Origin: Acidimicrobiaceae bacterium
Lineage (GTDB): Bacteria; Actinomycetota; Acidimicrobiia; Acidimicrobiales; Bog-793
Direction of reading: 5' to 3'
Assembly: GCA_025463965.1 (NCBI GenBank)
Contig: JAODBN010000376.1
Location: 1-8,297, forward strand
DNA length: 8,297 nt
Shown: one piece after another, positions 1-5,115 of the stretch
How positions within the stretch are numbered: position 1 is the stretch's first letter
Layout of the letters: the number at the start of each line of letters is the position of its first letter
Position numbers and translations under genes: made by a program
Notes under the pieces: model-generated
Database searches by the model: none
What the model saw: the letters and a program-made list of their open reading frames with translations, nothing else
What the model was told of the DNA's origin: nothing

Positions 1-249
1 GGCTCGGAGATCCTCGCCCACTTCTCCCTCGGAGAAGAGCGTGCCGGGCTTGCGCTCGCCGGGGACGTCGTCGACGAGCAGGAGGGCGCCCCAGCCACCG
101 GGACGATGAGACCGAGACGGTTCGTCGCACGTCTCAGCCCACGGGCCTCGGTGCGCGAAGGCGAACGTGCCGAGCTCGCGGTAGACACCGACCGGCTCCA
201 TTTCTTCGACCCCGAGACCGGGCTGGCGGTCGGAGCCGAAGCGACATGA
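1..249 (+). CDS. Sugar ABC transporter ATP-binding protein, MalK/UgpC type (C-terminal fragment)
   Basis: Reading frame 1 is open from the first base to TGA at 247-249 and gives the last 82 residues of a protein that starts outside the window. The start GSEILAHFSLG and the end RLSPRASVREGERAELAVDT followed by LHFFDPETGLAVG match the C-terminal TOBE-type domain of MalK/UgpC/MsmK ATPases. In that family the final beta strands carry the pattern R-x-(S/D)-P-R-x(5)-G-(E/D), then a 'hhFD-x-x-T-G' ending. The family energises uptake of sugars or glycerol-3-phosphate by a two-permease ABC importer at the cytoplasmic membrane, and the TOBE region contacts regulators or permease loops. The Walker motifs are outside the window and cannot be checked. 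The substrate cannot be told from this end. The next gene is 535 bp away, so this is probably the last gene of its operon. Confidence 0.88.
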   Translation, partial: GSEILAHFSLGEERAGLALAGDVVDEQEGAPATGTMRPRRFVARLSPRASVREGERAELAVDTDRLHFFDPETGLAVGAEAT

Positions 250-326
250 GCTCAGTGAGCCGGCGAACGTCTCTCGCGCAGGGCTGAGCGCTTCCGGGCT
301 ACCAGCCCCGGAATTTTCCTCGCCCC

Positions 327-355
327 GGGAATGTCCGGCGGCTCCCGCCGTTGTT
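327..355 (+). promoter_or_regulatory. Candidate SigR/SigH (ECF, thiol-oxidative stress) promoter
   Basis: GGGAAT at 327-332 is followed after 17 bases by GTT at 350-352 (CGTT at 349-352), with a second GTT at 353-355. The SigR/SigH consensus of actinobacteria is GGGAAT, about 16-19 bases, then (C/G)GTT, so the fit is good but rests on short words. A second GGAAT lies just upstream at 310-314. The predicted transcript would start near 360, more than 400 bases before the next credible gene (the hydrolase at 785). Either that gene has a very long leader or a small RNA is made. Confidence 0.35.
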
Positions 356-646
356 AAGTCCGCCTGGTGCGCGGGGGCTTGCTTCCCCGGGCCCTTCACA
401 TTCAACGGTCGGGGCGAGCCAATGAAGTGCCGCTCCGTTCCGTCTTTCGTCGCCGCAGGCGACGCTCGCCTTCCGCGTGCCAGGCACCTTCGATCGATTG
501 GCAGTCCACTAACCGGCCAGCGCCGGTGGCGGCTCCTCCTCAGGCCATCTGTCAAGCCCTTCCCCTGGGTGAGAGCGAGGCGTAGGGTGGCCAGAGGTCG
601 GGTGGGGCGCCCGATCGCATAGGCAGCGTCGCCCGCCGCCGCTAGG

Positions 647-690
647 CGCACCGGCACTCGGTGCGGCCCGGTCTCTTCCGACTGGGTCTT
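647..690 (+). other. Hairpin cluster upstream of the hydrolase gene
   Basis: A perfect 7-bp stem (CGCACCG 647-653, CGGTGCG 659-665, loop GCACT) is followed at once by an imperfect CCCGGTC/GACTGGG stem (about 667-685) and TCTTTC. This resembles a weak terminator or attenuator for any transcript that crosses the region from the left. The short pyrimidine run is not a real U-tract, so termination is only a possibility. Confidence 0.3.
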
Positions 691-769
691 TCCGCGCGGC
701 CCCTCGCCACGTTCCGAAGTCGCCCGCGTCCTTGGCGCGGTCGCAACCGGCACCATCGACCGCCTACGC

Positions 770-775
770 AAGGAG
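770..775 (+). promoter_or_regulatory. Ribosome binding site of the alpha/beta hydrolase
   Basis: AAGGAG, nine bases before the ATG at 785, is the clearest Shine-Dalgarno on the left side of the window and fixes the start. Confidence 0.75.
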
Positions 776-784
776 CCGAGACCG

Positions 785-1606
785 ATGAGCGTGTTCACGA
801 CGAAGGACGGCACCGACATTTACTACAAGGACTGGGGCAACGGCCCCGTAGTGACGTTCTCCCACGGATGGCCCCTCAGCGCCGACGCCTGGGACGGCCA
901 GCTGCTCTTTCTCGCCCAGAACGGCTACCGGGTGGTCGCTCACGACCGCCGGGGGCACGGTCGCTCAGCCCAACCGTCGAACGGCAACGACATGGACACC
1001 TACGCCGATGACTTGGCCGAGCTGATCGAGGCGCTCGATCTCAACGGCGCGACGCTCGTCGGCCACTCCACCGGAGGTGGCGAGGTCGCCCGCTACATCG
1101 GCCGCCATGGGACGAGCCGAGTCAGCAAGGCGGCACTGATCGCCGCGGTCCCCCCGGTGATGGTGCAGTCCGAGGCCAACCCCGAAGGCCTCCCGATCAA
1201 GGCCTTCGACGACATCCGCTTGGGGTTGGTCAAAGACCACTCGCAGTTCTACAAGGACCTCGCCACGCAGTTCTACGGGGCCAACCTGCCCGGCGCGAAC
1301 GTCTCGCAGGGCATACTCGACCAGTTCTGGCTGTGGAGCATGCAGTCCGGGCTCAAGAACGCGTACGAGTGTGTCAAGGCATTCTCCGAGACGGACTTCA
1401 CCGAGGACCTCCGTAAGTTCGACGTCCCGACCCTCGTTCTGCACGGCGAGGCCGACCAGATCGTCCCGATCAAGGACTCGGCCAAGAAGTCGGCCAAGCT
1501 CATCAACGGCGCTCAGGAGATCTACTACCCGGGCGCTCCGCACGGCCTGACCGCCACACACCAGGACCGCTTCAACGCGGACCTGCTCGCCTTCTTGAAG
1601 GGCTGA
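785..1606 (+). CDS. Alpha/beta hydrolase, cofactor-free haloperoxidase (non-heme chloroperoxidase) type
   Basis: This 273-residue protein has the usual length of bacterial cofactor-free haloperoxidases and related esterases of the alpha/beta-hydrolase fold. The oxyanion-hole motif SHGWPLSADAW lies near residues 26-36. The nucleophile elbow GHSTGGGE gives Ser95. HGEADQIVP gives the acid Asp224, and APHGLTATH gives His253, so the Ser-Asp-His triad is complete. The strand motif AHDRRGHGRS (52-61) is typical of the subfamily. Family members act as cytoplasmic esterases or perhydrolases and can form peracids that oxidise halides. The real substrate cannot be read from sequence, and 'chloroperoxidase' is a family label. 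The ATG at 785 is supported by AAGGAG at 770-775, nine bases upstream. The gene stands alone: 535 bp before it lack a gene, and tandem hairpins follow it. A SigR-like promoter far upstream would suit an oxidative-stress role, but that link is inferred. Confidence 0.93.
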   Translation: MSVFTTKDGTDIYYKDWGNGPVVTFSHGWPLSADAWDGQLLFLAQNGYRVVAHDRRGHGRSAQPSNGNDMDTYADDLAELIEALDLNGATLVGHSTGGGEVARYIGRHGTSRVSKAALIAAVPPVMVQSEANPEGLPIKAFDDIRLGLVKDHSQFYKDLATQFYGANLPGANVSQGILDQFWLWSMQSGLKNAYECVKAFSETDFTEDLRKFDVPTLVLHGEADQIVPIKDSAKKSAKLINGAQEIYYPGAPHGLTATHQDRFNADLLAFLKG

Positions 1607-1628
1607 GGATCCATGCAACGGACACGGC

Positions 1629-1666
1629 GACCCGGAGGCCGGGTCCTCGCTCGACTCCCCGAGCGA
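1629..1666 (+). terminator. Tandem hairpins after the hydrolase gene
   Basis: Two perfect 7-bp stems sit side by side 22 bases after the hydrolase stop. The first is GACCCGG (1629-1635) with CCGGGTC (1639-1645) and a 3-base loop. The second is TCGCTCG (1647-1653) with CGAGCGA (1660-1666) and a 6-base loop. No T-run follows. They could slow RNA polymerase, protect the 3' end, or structure the leader of the GNAT gene that starts 41 bases later. Confidence 0.45.
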
Positions 1667-1706
1667 AAGCCGGTTGACGATCCGGAGCACCCCGCGCTCG
1701 ACTGGG

Positions 1707-2183
1707 ATGGTGGAAGAGCACCTCCGGATCAGCCCGGCGGAGACCGCGGCTGACTACGAGGTGTTTGCGACCTTCGTCCGCGAATACCTCGACTCGCTCG
1801 ACTTCGCGGTGGACTTTCAGGACACCGAGCGCGAGCTCGCCGAGCTCGATCACGAGGACGGGGCGGGTAACGGGCTGGCGCTGATCGCCTACACGGAGAG
1901 CCTGCCGGTGGGCATCACCGGGGTGCGGCGCAGCACTGAGGACATCTGCGAGCTGAAGCGGATGTACGTGCGCCGCGACCAACAAGGCCGCGGCGTCGGG
2001 CGGGCGCTCGGCGAACGGGCGATCGCCGAGGCACGTGGGCGCGGCTTTCGCAGGATGCAGCTCGACACCCTCGGGCGAATGTCGGCGGCGGTCACCCTCT
2101 ACCGCTCCCTCGGGTTCCAGGACATCGCGCCCTACCGTTACAACCCGCTTGCTGACGCCATCTTCCTCGAACGCGAGCTCTAG
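1707..2183 (+). CDS. GNAT-family N-acetyltransferase
   Basis: The product is a 158-residue single-domain acetyltransferase, which transfers the acetyl group of acetyl-CoA to an amine. Motif A, the CoA-pyrophosphate loop, is clear: ELKRMYVRRDQQGRGVG, with the Q/R-x-x-G-x-G/A core at residues 93-98 (QGRGVG). Motif B follows as LYRSLGF (131-137), and the C-terminal strands are present, so the domain is complete. The ELKRMYV strand then loop order resembles uncharacterised bacterial acetyltransferases acting on small molecules, but the substrate is unknown. The start is uncertain. The frame also opens at TTG 1674, which adds 11 residues without domain character. I prefer ATG 1707, though neither start has a good Shine-Dalgarno. 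It follows the hydrolase by 100 bp, with two hairpins between, so co-transcription is possible but not shown. Confidence 0.85.
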   Translation: MVEEHLRISPAETAADYEVFATFVREYLDSLDFAVDFQDTERELAELDHEDGAGNGLALIAYTESLPVGITGVRRSTEDICELKRMYVRRDQQGRGVGRALGERAIAEARGRGFRRMQLDTLGRMSAAVTLYRSLGFQDIAPYRYNPLADAIFLEREL

Positions 2184-2341
2184 TGCCGTTGCCTGCTACG
2201 CCGACGACATGGCGCGCCTACCGCTGGTGCGCGATCGCCTCTGCCGCAGGTGACGTGAAGTCCCAGTAGCGTCCTCTCACGATTGTCCGGCGAGCAGCAG
2301 GATCGACAGTCCGTCCCGGCGGTCAGCGTCTTCGGCTCTCG

Positions 2342-2348
2342 AAGGGGG
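2342..2348 (+). promoter_or_regulatory. Ribosome binding site of the DUF302 gene
   Basis: AAGGGGG, four bases before ATG 2353. The spacing is short but the match is purine-rich and unique in the upstream region, which supports this start. Confidence 0.55.
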
Positions 2349-2352
2349 CACC

Positions 2353-2766
2353 ATGAACGCTCAGGATCAGCGGTCTCCCGAAGGAGTGGTCACCAAAGCG
2401 AGCCCTCGCTCGGTGGGTGACACGGTCGGGCGATTGACGCGCCTCGTCGAGAGCAGAGGTCTCACGGTGTTCGCCGTCATCGACCAGAGCGGTGAGGCCG
2501 CCAAGGTGGGACTCGAAATGCCGGACACCGTGCTCGTGCTCTTCGGAAACCCGAGGGCCGGCACTCCGGTCATGCTCGCCGCCCCACTTTCCGGCCTCGA
2601 CCTGCCCCTCAAGCTCCTCGTCTGGACCGACAGCAGCGGAGCCGCCTTTGTGAGCTACAACTCAACCGACTACCTCGCCTCGAGATATCACCTGACCGAC
2701 GAGCTCGCTGCTCGGCTCCGCCCGATCGAGGCGCTCAGCGACGACCTCGTCGCGGAAGGCGATTGA
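2353..2766 (+). CDS. DUF302 domain-containing protein
   Basis: This 137-residue protein is made up almost entirely of one DUF302 domain. Diagnostic stretches appear in order: TVFAVIDQSGEAAKVGLEMP (about 38-57), FGNPRAGTPVM (64-74), PLSGLDLPLKLLVW (78-91) and SYN-x-x-DYLA (101-109). No signal peptide or membrane segment is visible, so it is probably cytoplasmic. The family has a compact alpha/beta fold with no settled biochemical role. Members are found alone or fused to other domains, and some have been linked to metal or redox stress, but nothing here tests that. The ATG is supported by AAGGGGG at 2342-2348, four bases upstream. The gene is preceded by 169 bp without a gene and converges with the metallophosphoesterase. 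Confidence 0.9.
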   Translation: MNAQDQRSPEGVVTKASPRSVGDTVGRLTRLVESRGLTVFAVIDQSGEAAKVGLEMPDTVLVLFGNPRAGTPVMLAAPLSGLDLPLKLLVWTDSSGAAFVSYNSTDYLASRYHLTDELAARLRPIEALSDDLVAEGD

Positions 2767-2852
2767 CGCGCCGACCTCTTGCTGCCGAGCCGGGTATCGA
2801 CGGCCGAACTACGCGAGGTGCCCGCGGTTGGCGCTTGCTGGTCCGGCGGCGC

Positions 2853-3626
2853 TCAGCCGATGGGCACAGTGATGACCGAAGCCCGGTAGCCGTCGCTGTC
2901 GAGGTCGATGCGAGAGACGGCACTACCGGGGATCTCCCGGGCGGCTGCGGGGCTCGTGACATCGACGAGGTAAGCAGTGGCTGGTGACACCCAAACGGGG
3001 ACGTCGCCCAGCTGACCAGCGGCCAGATGGTGGTTGTGGCCGCACAGGATGACGCGCACGTCTCTGCCCTGCACCACCTCGGCCAGGGCCGCGGCGTTCC
3101 CGAGACGCAGCCTGGACATCGGCAGGACAGGAGACGGGATCGGCGGGTGGTGCATGGCGAGCACCGTCCCGTCCGGCGCGGGCGCGGCCAGCGCGTCGGC
3201 GAGAAAGGCCAACGTCTCGTCATCGAGATTGCCGACGCCCTCGCCGGGGATCGTCGAGTCGAGCGCGATCACCCGAAGTCCTCCCTGCCAGCGCACCTGG
3301 TTGATCGGTCCCGAGCCACCGGGGTCTCCGAGGAGGAGCCGGCGGAAGCTGTCTCGATCGTCGTGGTTTCCCGGCAGGTACAGCACCTCGCAGCCCAACG
3401 CTGTAGCAGCAGCGGTGACCATCGCGGCGAGGTCCTGATAACAACTCGCCTCGCCGGCGTCCGTCAGATCGCCGGTCAGCACGAGCAGATCCGGCCGGAT
3501 TTGCGAACGCTCGAGCAGCTGCAAGGCCGCGACAAGATTCTGGCGGGGACGAGCACCCGCGGCAACGGTCGCACCGCCTGATGTCAGGTGTACGTCCGAG
3601 ACCTGCACCAGCAGATACGCGGCCAT
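2853..3626 (-). CDS. Metallophosphoesterase, 3',5'-cyclic-nucleotide phosphodiesterase (CpdA/Icc-like)
   Basis: This 257-residue protein carries every metal-binding motif of the calcineurin-like phosphoesterase fold. They are S-DVH (Asp11, His13), TGDLTD (Asp53), PGNHDD (Asn87, His88), MHHPP (His159) and CGHNHH (His197, His199). The layout DVH-x(n)-TGDLTD-x(n)-GNHD-x(n)-HHPP-x(n)-GHxHH is that of class III cyclic-nucleotide phosphodiesterases such as CpdA and mycobacterial Rv0805. These use two metal ions to hydrolyse cAMP and often 2',3'-cyclic nucleotides or other phosphodiesters. It is a soluble cytoplasmic protein with no signal peptide. Cyclic-nucleotide hydrolysis is the best guess, but related enzymes act on other esters. 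ATG 3626 is backed by GGAGGGG (3634-3640) seven bases upstream. The gene is divergent from a GNAT gene and converges with DUF302, so it is probably transcribed alone. An Asp-rich RIDLDSDGYRASVITVPIG-type end closes the protein. Confidence 0.93.
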   Translation of the reverse strand: MAAYLLVQVSDVHLTSGGATVAAGARPRQNLVAALQLLERSQIRPDLLVLTGDLTDAGEASCYQDLAAMVTAAATALGCEVLYLPGNHDDRDSFRRLLLGDPGGSGPINQVRWQGGLRVIALDSTIPGEGVGNLDDETLAFLADALAAPAPDGTVLAMHHPPIPSPVLPMSRLRLGNAAALAEVVQGRDVRVILCGHNHHLAAGQLGDVPVWVSPATAYLVDVTSPAAAREIPGSAVSRIDLDSDGYRASVITVPIG

Positions 3627-3633
3627 GTCTCCG

Positions 3634-3640
3634 CCCCTCC
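3634..3640 (-). promoter_or_regulatory. Ribosome binding site of the metallophosphoesterase
   Basis: On the minus strand GGAGGGG lies seven bases before the ATG at 3626. This is close to ideal and decides the start. Confidence 0.75.
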
Positions 3641-3661
3641 ATGCTCGAGTCCAAGTCCCTC

Positions 3662-3684
3662 AACGTATCGAGCGCCTCGCGAGG
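3662..3684 (-). promoter_or_regulatory. Candidate promoter and operator in the divergent metallophosphoesterase/GNAT region
   Basis: On the minus strand TACGTT (3667 to 3662) fits the actinobacterial -10 pattern TAnnnT and would give a leader of about 30 bases carrying the Shine-Dalgarno. A perfect 10-bp palindrome, CCTCGCGAGG, lies just upstream at 3675-3684, inside the would-be spacer where a repressor could act. No -35 match is seen. Both signals are short and could be chance in G+C-rich DNA. Confidence 0.25.
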
Positions 3685-3750
3685 ACGCGGTGCACCGCTT
3701 CTCTCCGGCGGCCAAGAATCACGGTCGTGGCCGGCAAACCTGATCTCGCG

Positions 3751-4200
3751 ATGATCCGGCGGGCGGTGCCAGCAGACGCGGACGCGATAAGTGCACTGTG
3801 GCTGTGGTCGCGCCAATCTTCGGAGCCCGCCATTCCCCCGCCGGTGCACAGCGCCGAAGAAGTGCGCGAATGGTTCGCTTCGATCGTCCTGCGCGAGCGA
3901 CCCACCTGGGTCGCCGAGAACGAAGGCGAGATTGTCGCGCTGCTCGTGCTCGAAGACGGGCGGATAGACCAGCTGTACGTTGCACCTTCGAGGACCGGGC
4001 AAGGCTTGGGTTCTCGGCTGGTCGATCTCGCGAAGGAGCAGCATCCGGCTGGCTTGGACCTCTGGACATTCGAGTCGAACCTAGGAGCTCGGCGCTTCTA
4101 CGAACGACATGGCTTTGTGGCGATCAGTCGCACACAGGACGACAACGAGGAGCGAGCGCCCGACATTCGCTACCACTGGAGTGGCAGTCGAGTGCGCTGA
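3751..4200 (+). CDS. GNAT-family N-acetyltransferase
   Basis: This is a 149-residue acetyltransferase beginning MIRRAVPADADAISALW, the typical first strand and helix of small GNAT proteins. Motif A is IDQLYVAPSRTGQGLGSRLV, with the acetyl-CoA loop R-T-G-Q-G-L-G at residues 81-87. Motif B is SNLGARRFYERHGF (109-122), where the Asn and Tyr117 are in the usual positions. The domain is complete and ends shortly after. The reading frame extends upstream to ATG 3625, which overlaps the divergent phosphoesterase start. That extra segment (arginine-rich, no domain character) is unlikely to be translated, so I chose ATG 3751. There is no clear Shine-Dalgarno, so a leaderless message is possible. The substrate is unknown. 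It shares little with the other GNAT in the window beyond the family motifs, so the two are not recent duplicates. Confidence 0.87.
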   Translation: MIRRAVPADADAISALWLWSRQSSEPAIPPPVHSAEEVREWFASIVLRERPTWVAENEGEIVALLVLEDGRIDQLYVAPSRTGQGLGSRLVDLAKEQHPAGLDLWTFESNLGARRFYERHGFVAISRTQDDNEERAPDIRYHWSGSRVR

Positions 4201-4280
4201 TCCACCTAAGAACCTCCTGAACCGCGGCTCGCGCGAGTAGAGCGACGCAGCAGGTCCGCGAGACGCCAAGGCGCGAATGG

Positions 4281-4286
4281 TACGGT
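4281..4286 (+). promoter_or_regulatory. Candidate extended -10 element of the cysteine-peptidase-like gene
   Basis: TACGGT at 4281-4286, preceded by TGG, forms TGGTACGGT (4278-4286), an extended -10 of the TGnTAnnnT type. No -35 match lies 16-18 bases upstream. Transcription would begin near 4293 and leave a leader of about 70 bases containing the hairpin at 4304-4335. The same 9-mer stands before the convergent secreted-protein gene. Confidence 0.4.
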
Positions 4287-4303
4287 CATCCGCGCAGACA
4301 AAG

Positions 4304-4335
4304 GCCCCGGCCGGAGCGGCAACTCCGACCGGGGC
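4304..4335. terminator. Strong hairpin between the GNAT and the cysteine-peptidase-like gene
   Basis: GCCCCGGCCGGAG (4304-4316) pairs with CTCCGACCGGGGC (4323-4335) over 13 positions with one mismatch and a 6-base loop. On the plus strand the stem is followed by GGGCGGCG, so there is no U-tract. On the minus strand it is followed by CTTTGTCT, which looks more like an intrinsic terminator. It could end GNAT transcripts, block antisense transcription coming from the right, or act as leader structure for the gene at 4366. Confidence 0.5.
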
Positions 4336-4351
4336 GGGCGGCGACCCCGTT

Positions 4352-4357
4352 GGGAGG
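4352..4357 (+). promoter_or_regulatory. Ribosome binding site deciding the GTG start at 4366
   Basis: GGGAGG at 4352-4357, eight bases before GTG 4366. It gives the start a clear Shine-Dalgarno and puts a signal peptide at the N-terminus. Confidence 0.7.
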
Positions 4358-4365
4358 GCACTGCC

Positions 4366-5046
4366 GTGAGTATCGGTACCCGGGCTTGGCTCGCTTTAAT
4401 CACCGTCATCGGCGGAATCGTCCTCGCCCCGTTCGCCGGGGCCGCGGCGAGCTCCCGGTCGCCCGTCGCACCGGTCCCGCGCGTGTCGTCGTATTCGCTC
4501 TACGGCAATGGAAGGTGGAACGACTGCACCGTCGCCGCGATGGGCGATGCCGAGCAGACCTGGAACGCGCAGAACGGCTACTACGCCGGCCCCCTCGACC
4601 CGGCGCCGCTGCTCAGCCTCTACCGCCGGCTCTCTCCCCACAATGACGGCGCTCCCGTGCAAGCGGCGCTCACGGCGTGGCAACAGGCGCCGATCGACGG
4701 AGATCGGCTCACGGCCTCGGCCGAGGTCGGAATCGGGCGGTCCGCCGTCGAGTCAGCGCTCCACAGCGGCAAGGAGGTCCTCGGCGTCGTGGCGTTGGAC
4801 GCCCTCAACGCCCTCGGCGAGTCCTACGCCGTCGGCGACATGAGCGGCTGGACCGTCGCCAACTCCCCCGGCCCGGGGTTGGTCGCCAACACCCACGCCA
4901 TGGCGATCGTCGGCTTCGGACGCTCGTGGCTCTACGTCGTCATCGGCGGCTACGTCCAGCCGGTCAGCTGGGGCTGGTGGAAGGCCTACGGAGTTGACGC
5001 CTGGTCGCTGAGCCTCGCGAGAAGCAGCACTCGGGCGACCTCGTAG
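4366..5046 (+). CDS. Secreted papain/C39-like cysteine-peptidase-fold protein (uncharacterised)
   Basis: This 226-residue product starts at GTG with a good Shine-Dalgarno. Residues 1-28 form a classic Sec signal peptide: Arg at 6, then LALITVIGGIVLAPFAGA, with cleavage likely after AGA or GAAA. The mature part carries WNDCTVAAMGDAEQTW (51-66, Cys54) and NTHAMAIVGFG (175-185, His177), then VSWGWWKAYGVDAWSL (200-214). This Cys...His...SWG order matches papain- and C39-like folds. It also matches a set of uncharacterised bacterial and phage proteins with a 'YGN(D)xxxDC(V/T)xAA' start and 'W.(A)Y..(E/D)A' end. Cys-peptidase, amidase or transglutaminase-like activity is inferred. The third catalytic residue is not obvious, so it could be inactive. 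It acts outside the membrane. The gene converges with another exported, lysozyme-like protein, and both have the same -10-like motif. Confidence 0.78.
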   Translation: MSIGTRAWLALITVIGGIVLAPFAGAAASSRSPVAPVPRVSSYSLYGNGRWNDCTVAAMGDAEQTWNAQNGYYAGPLDPAPLLSLYRRLSPHNDGAPVQAALTAWQQAPIDGDRLTASAEVGIGRSAVESALHSGKEVLGVVALDALNALGESYAVGDMSGWTVANSPGPGLVANTHAMAIVGFGRSWLYVVIGGYVQPVSWGWWKAYGVDAWSLSLARSSTRATS

Positions 5047-5064
5047 CTGCAAGTCGGCGGGAAC

Positions 5065-5113
5065 GGGACCGAGGGTCGGGTCCCCCTACCGCGCCCTGGG
5101 CACGCCCGGGCGC
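5065..5113. terminator. Terminator hairpins between the convergent secreted-protein genes
   Basis: Two stems fill the 69-bp gap between the stop codons. One is GGGACC (5065-5070) with GGTCCC (5079-5084). The other is a longer near-palindrome: GCGCCC (5091-5096) pairs with GGGCGC (5108-5113), and GGG (5098-5100) pairs with CCC (5105-5107) inside it, with one bulged T. The position suits a bidirectional terminator. U-tracts are missing on both strands, as is common in high-G+C actinobacteria. Confidence 0.55.
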
Positions 5114-5115
5114 GC

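Larger units (their letters stand above)
250..784. other. 535-bp intergenic region without a convincing protein gene
   Basis: The only reading frames in this stretch are short, arginine-rich and unlike any family I recognise. The region contains a SigR-like promoter element (327-355) and at least two clean hairpins. One is CGTCGC/GCGACG at 448-453 and 459-464. The other is CGCACCG/CGGTGCG at 647-653 and 659-665, followed by an imperfect CCCGGTC/GACTGGG pair (about 667-685) and then TCTTTC. A further C/G hairpin lies near 375-396. It could hold a non-coding RNA, the long leader of the downstream hydrolase, or decayed sequence. No RNA family was recognised. Confidence 0.6.

Noticed and set aside
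367..622. Plus-strand reading frames of 66-72 codons in the gene-free left region
   Set aside because: Arginine-rich, no family resemblance, overlapping each other in two frames. The ATG at 422 has only a vague purine stretch upstream.
965..1690. 241-codon minus-strand frame opposite the hydrolase
   Set aside because: It is the complement of a gene with a full catalytic triad and the product has no recognisable domain. It is a G+C-driven antisense shadow.
1613..1753. 46-codon plus-strand frame right after the hydrolase stop
   Set aside because: It overlaps the hairpins and the GNAT gene out of frame, lacks a ribosome site and resembles nothing known.
3625..3750. N-terminal extension of the second GNAT from ATG 3625
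   Set aside because: It would overlap the divergent phosphoesterase start and adds 42 arginine-rich residues before a normal GNAT N-terminus.
4228..4237. CTCGCGCGAG palindrome before the papain-like gene
   Set aside because: A short alternating C/G palindrome expected by chance at this base composition, with no supporting context.
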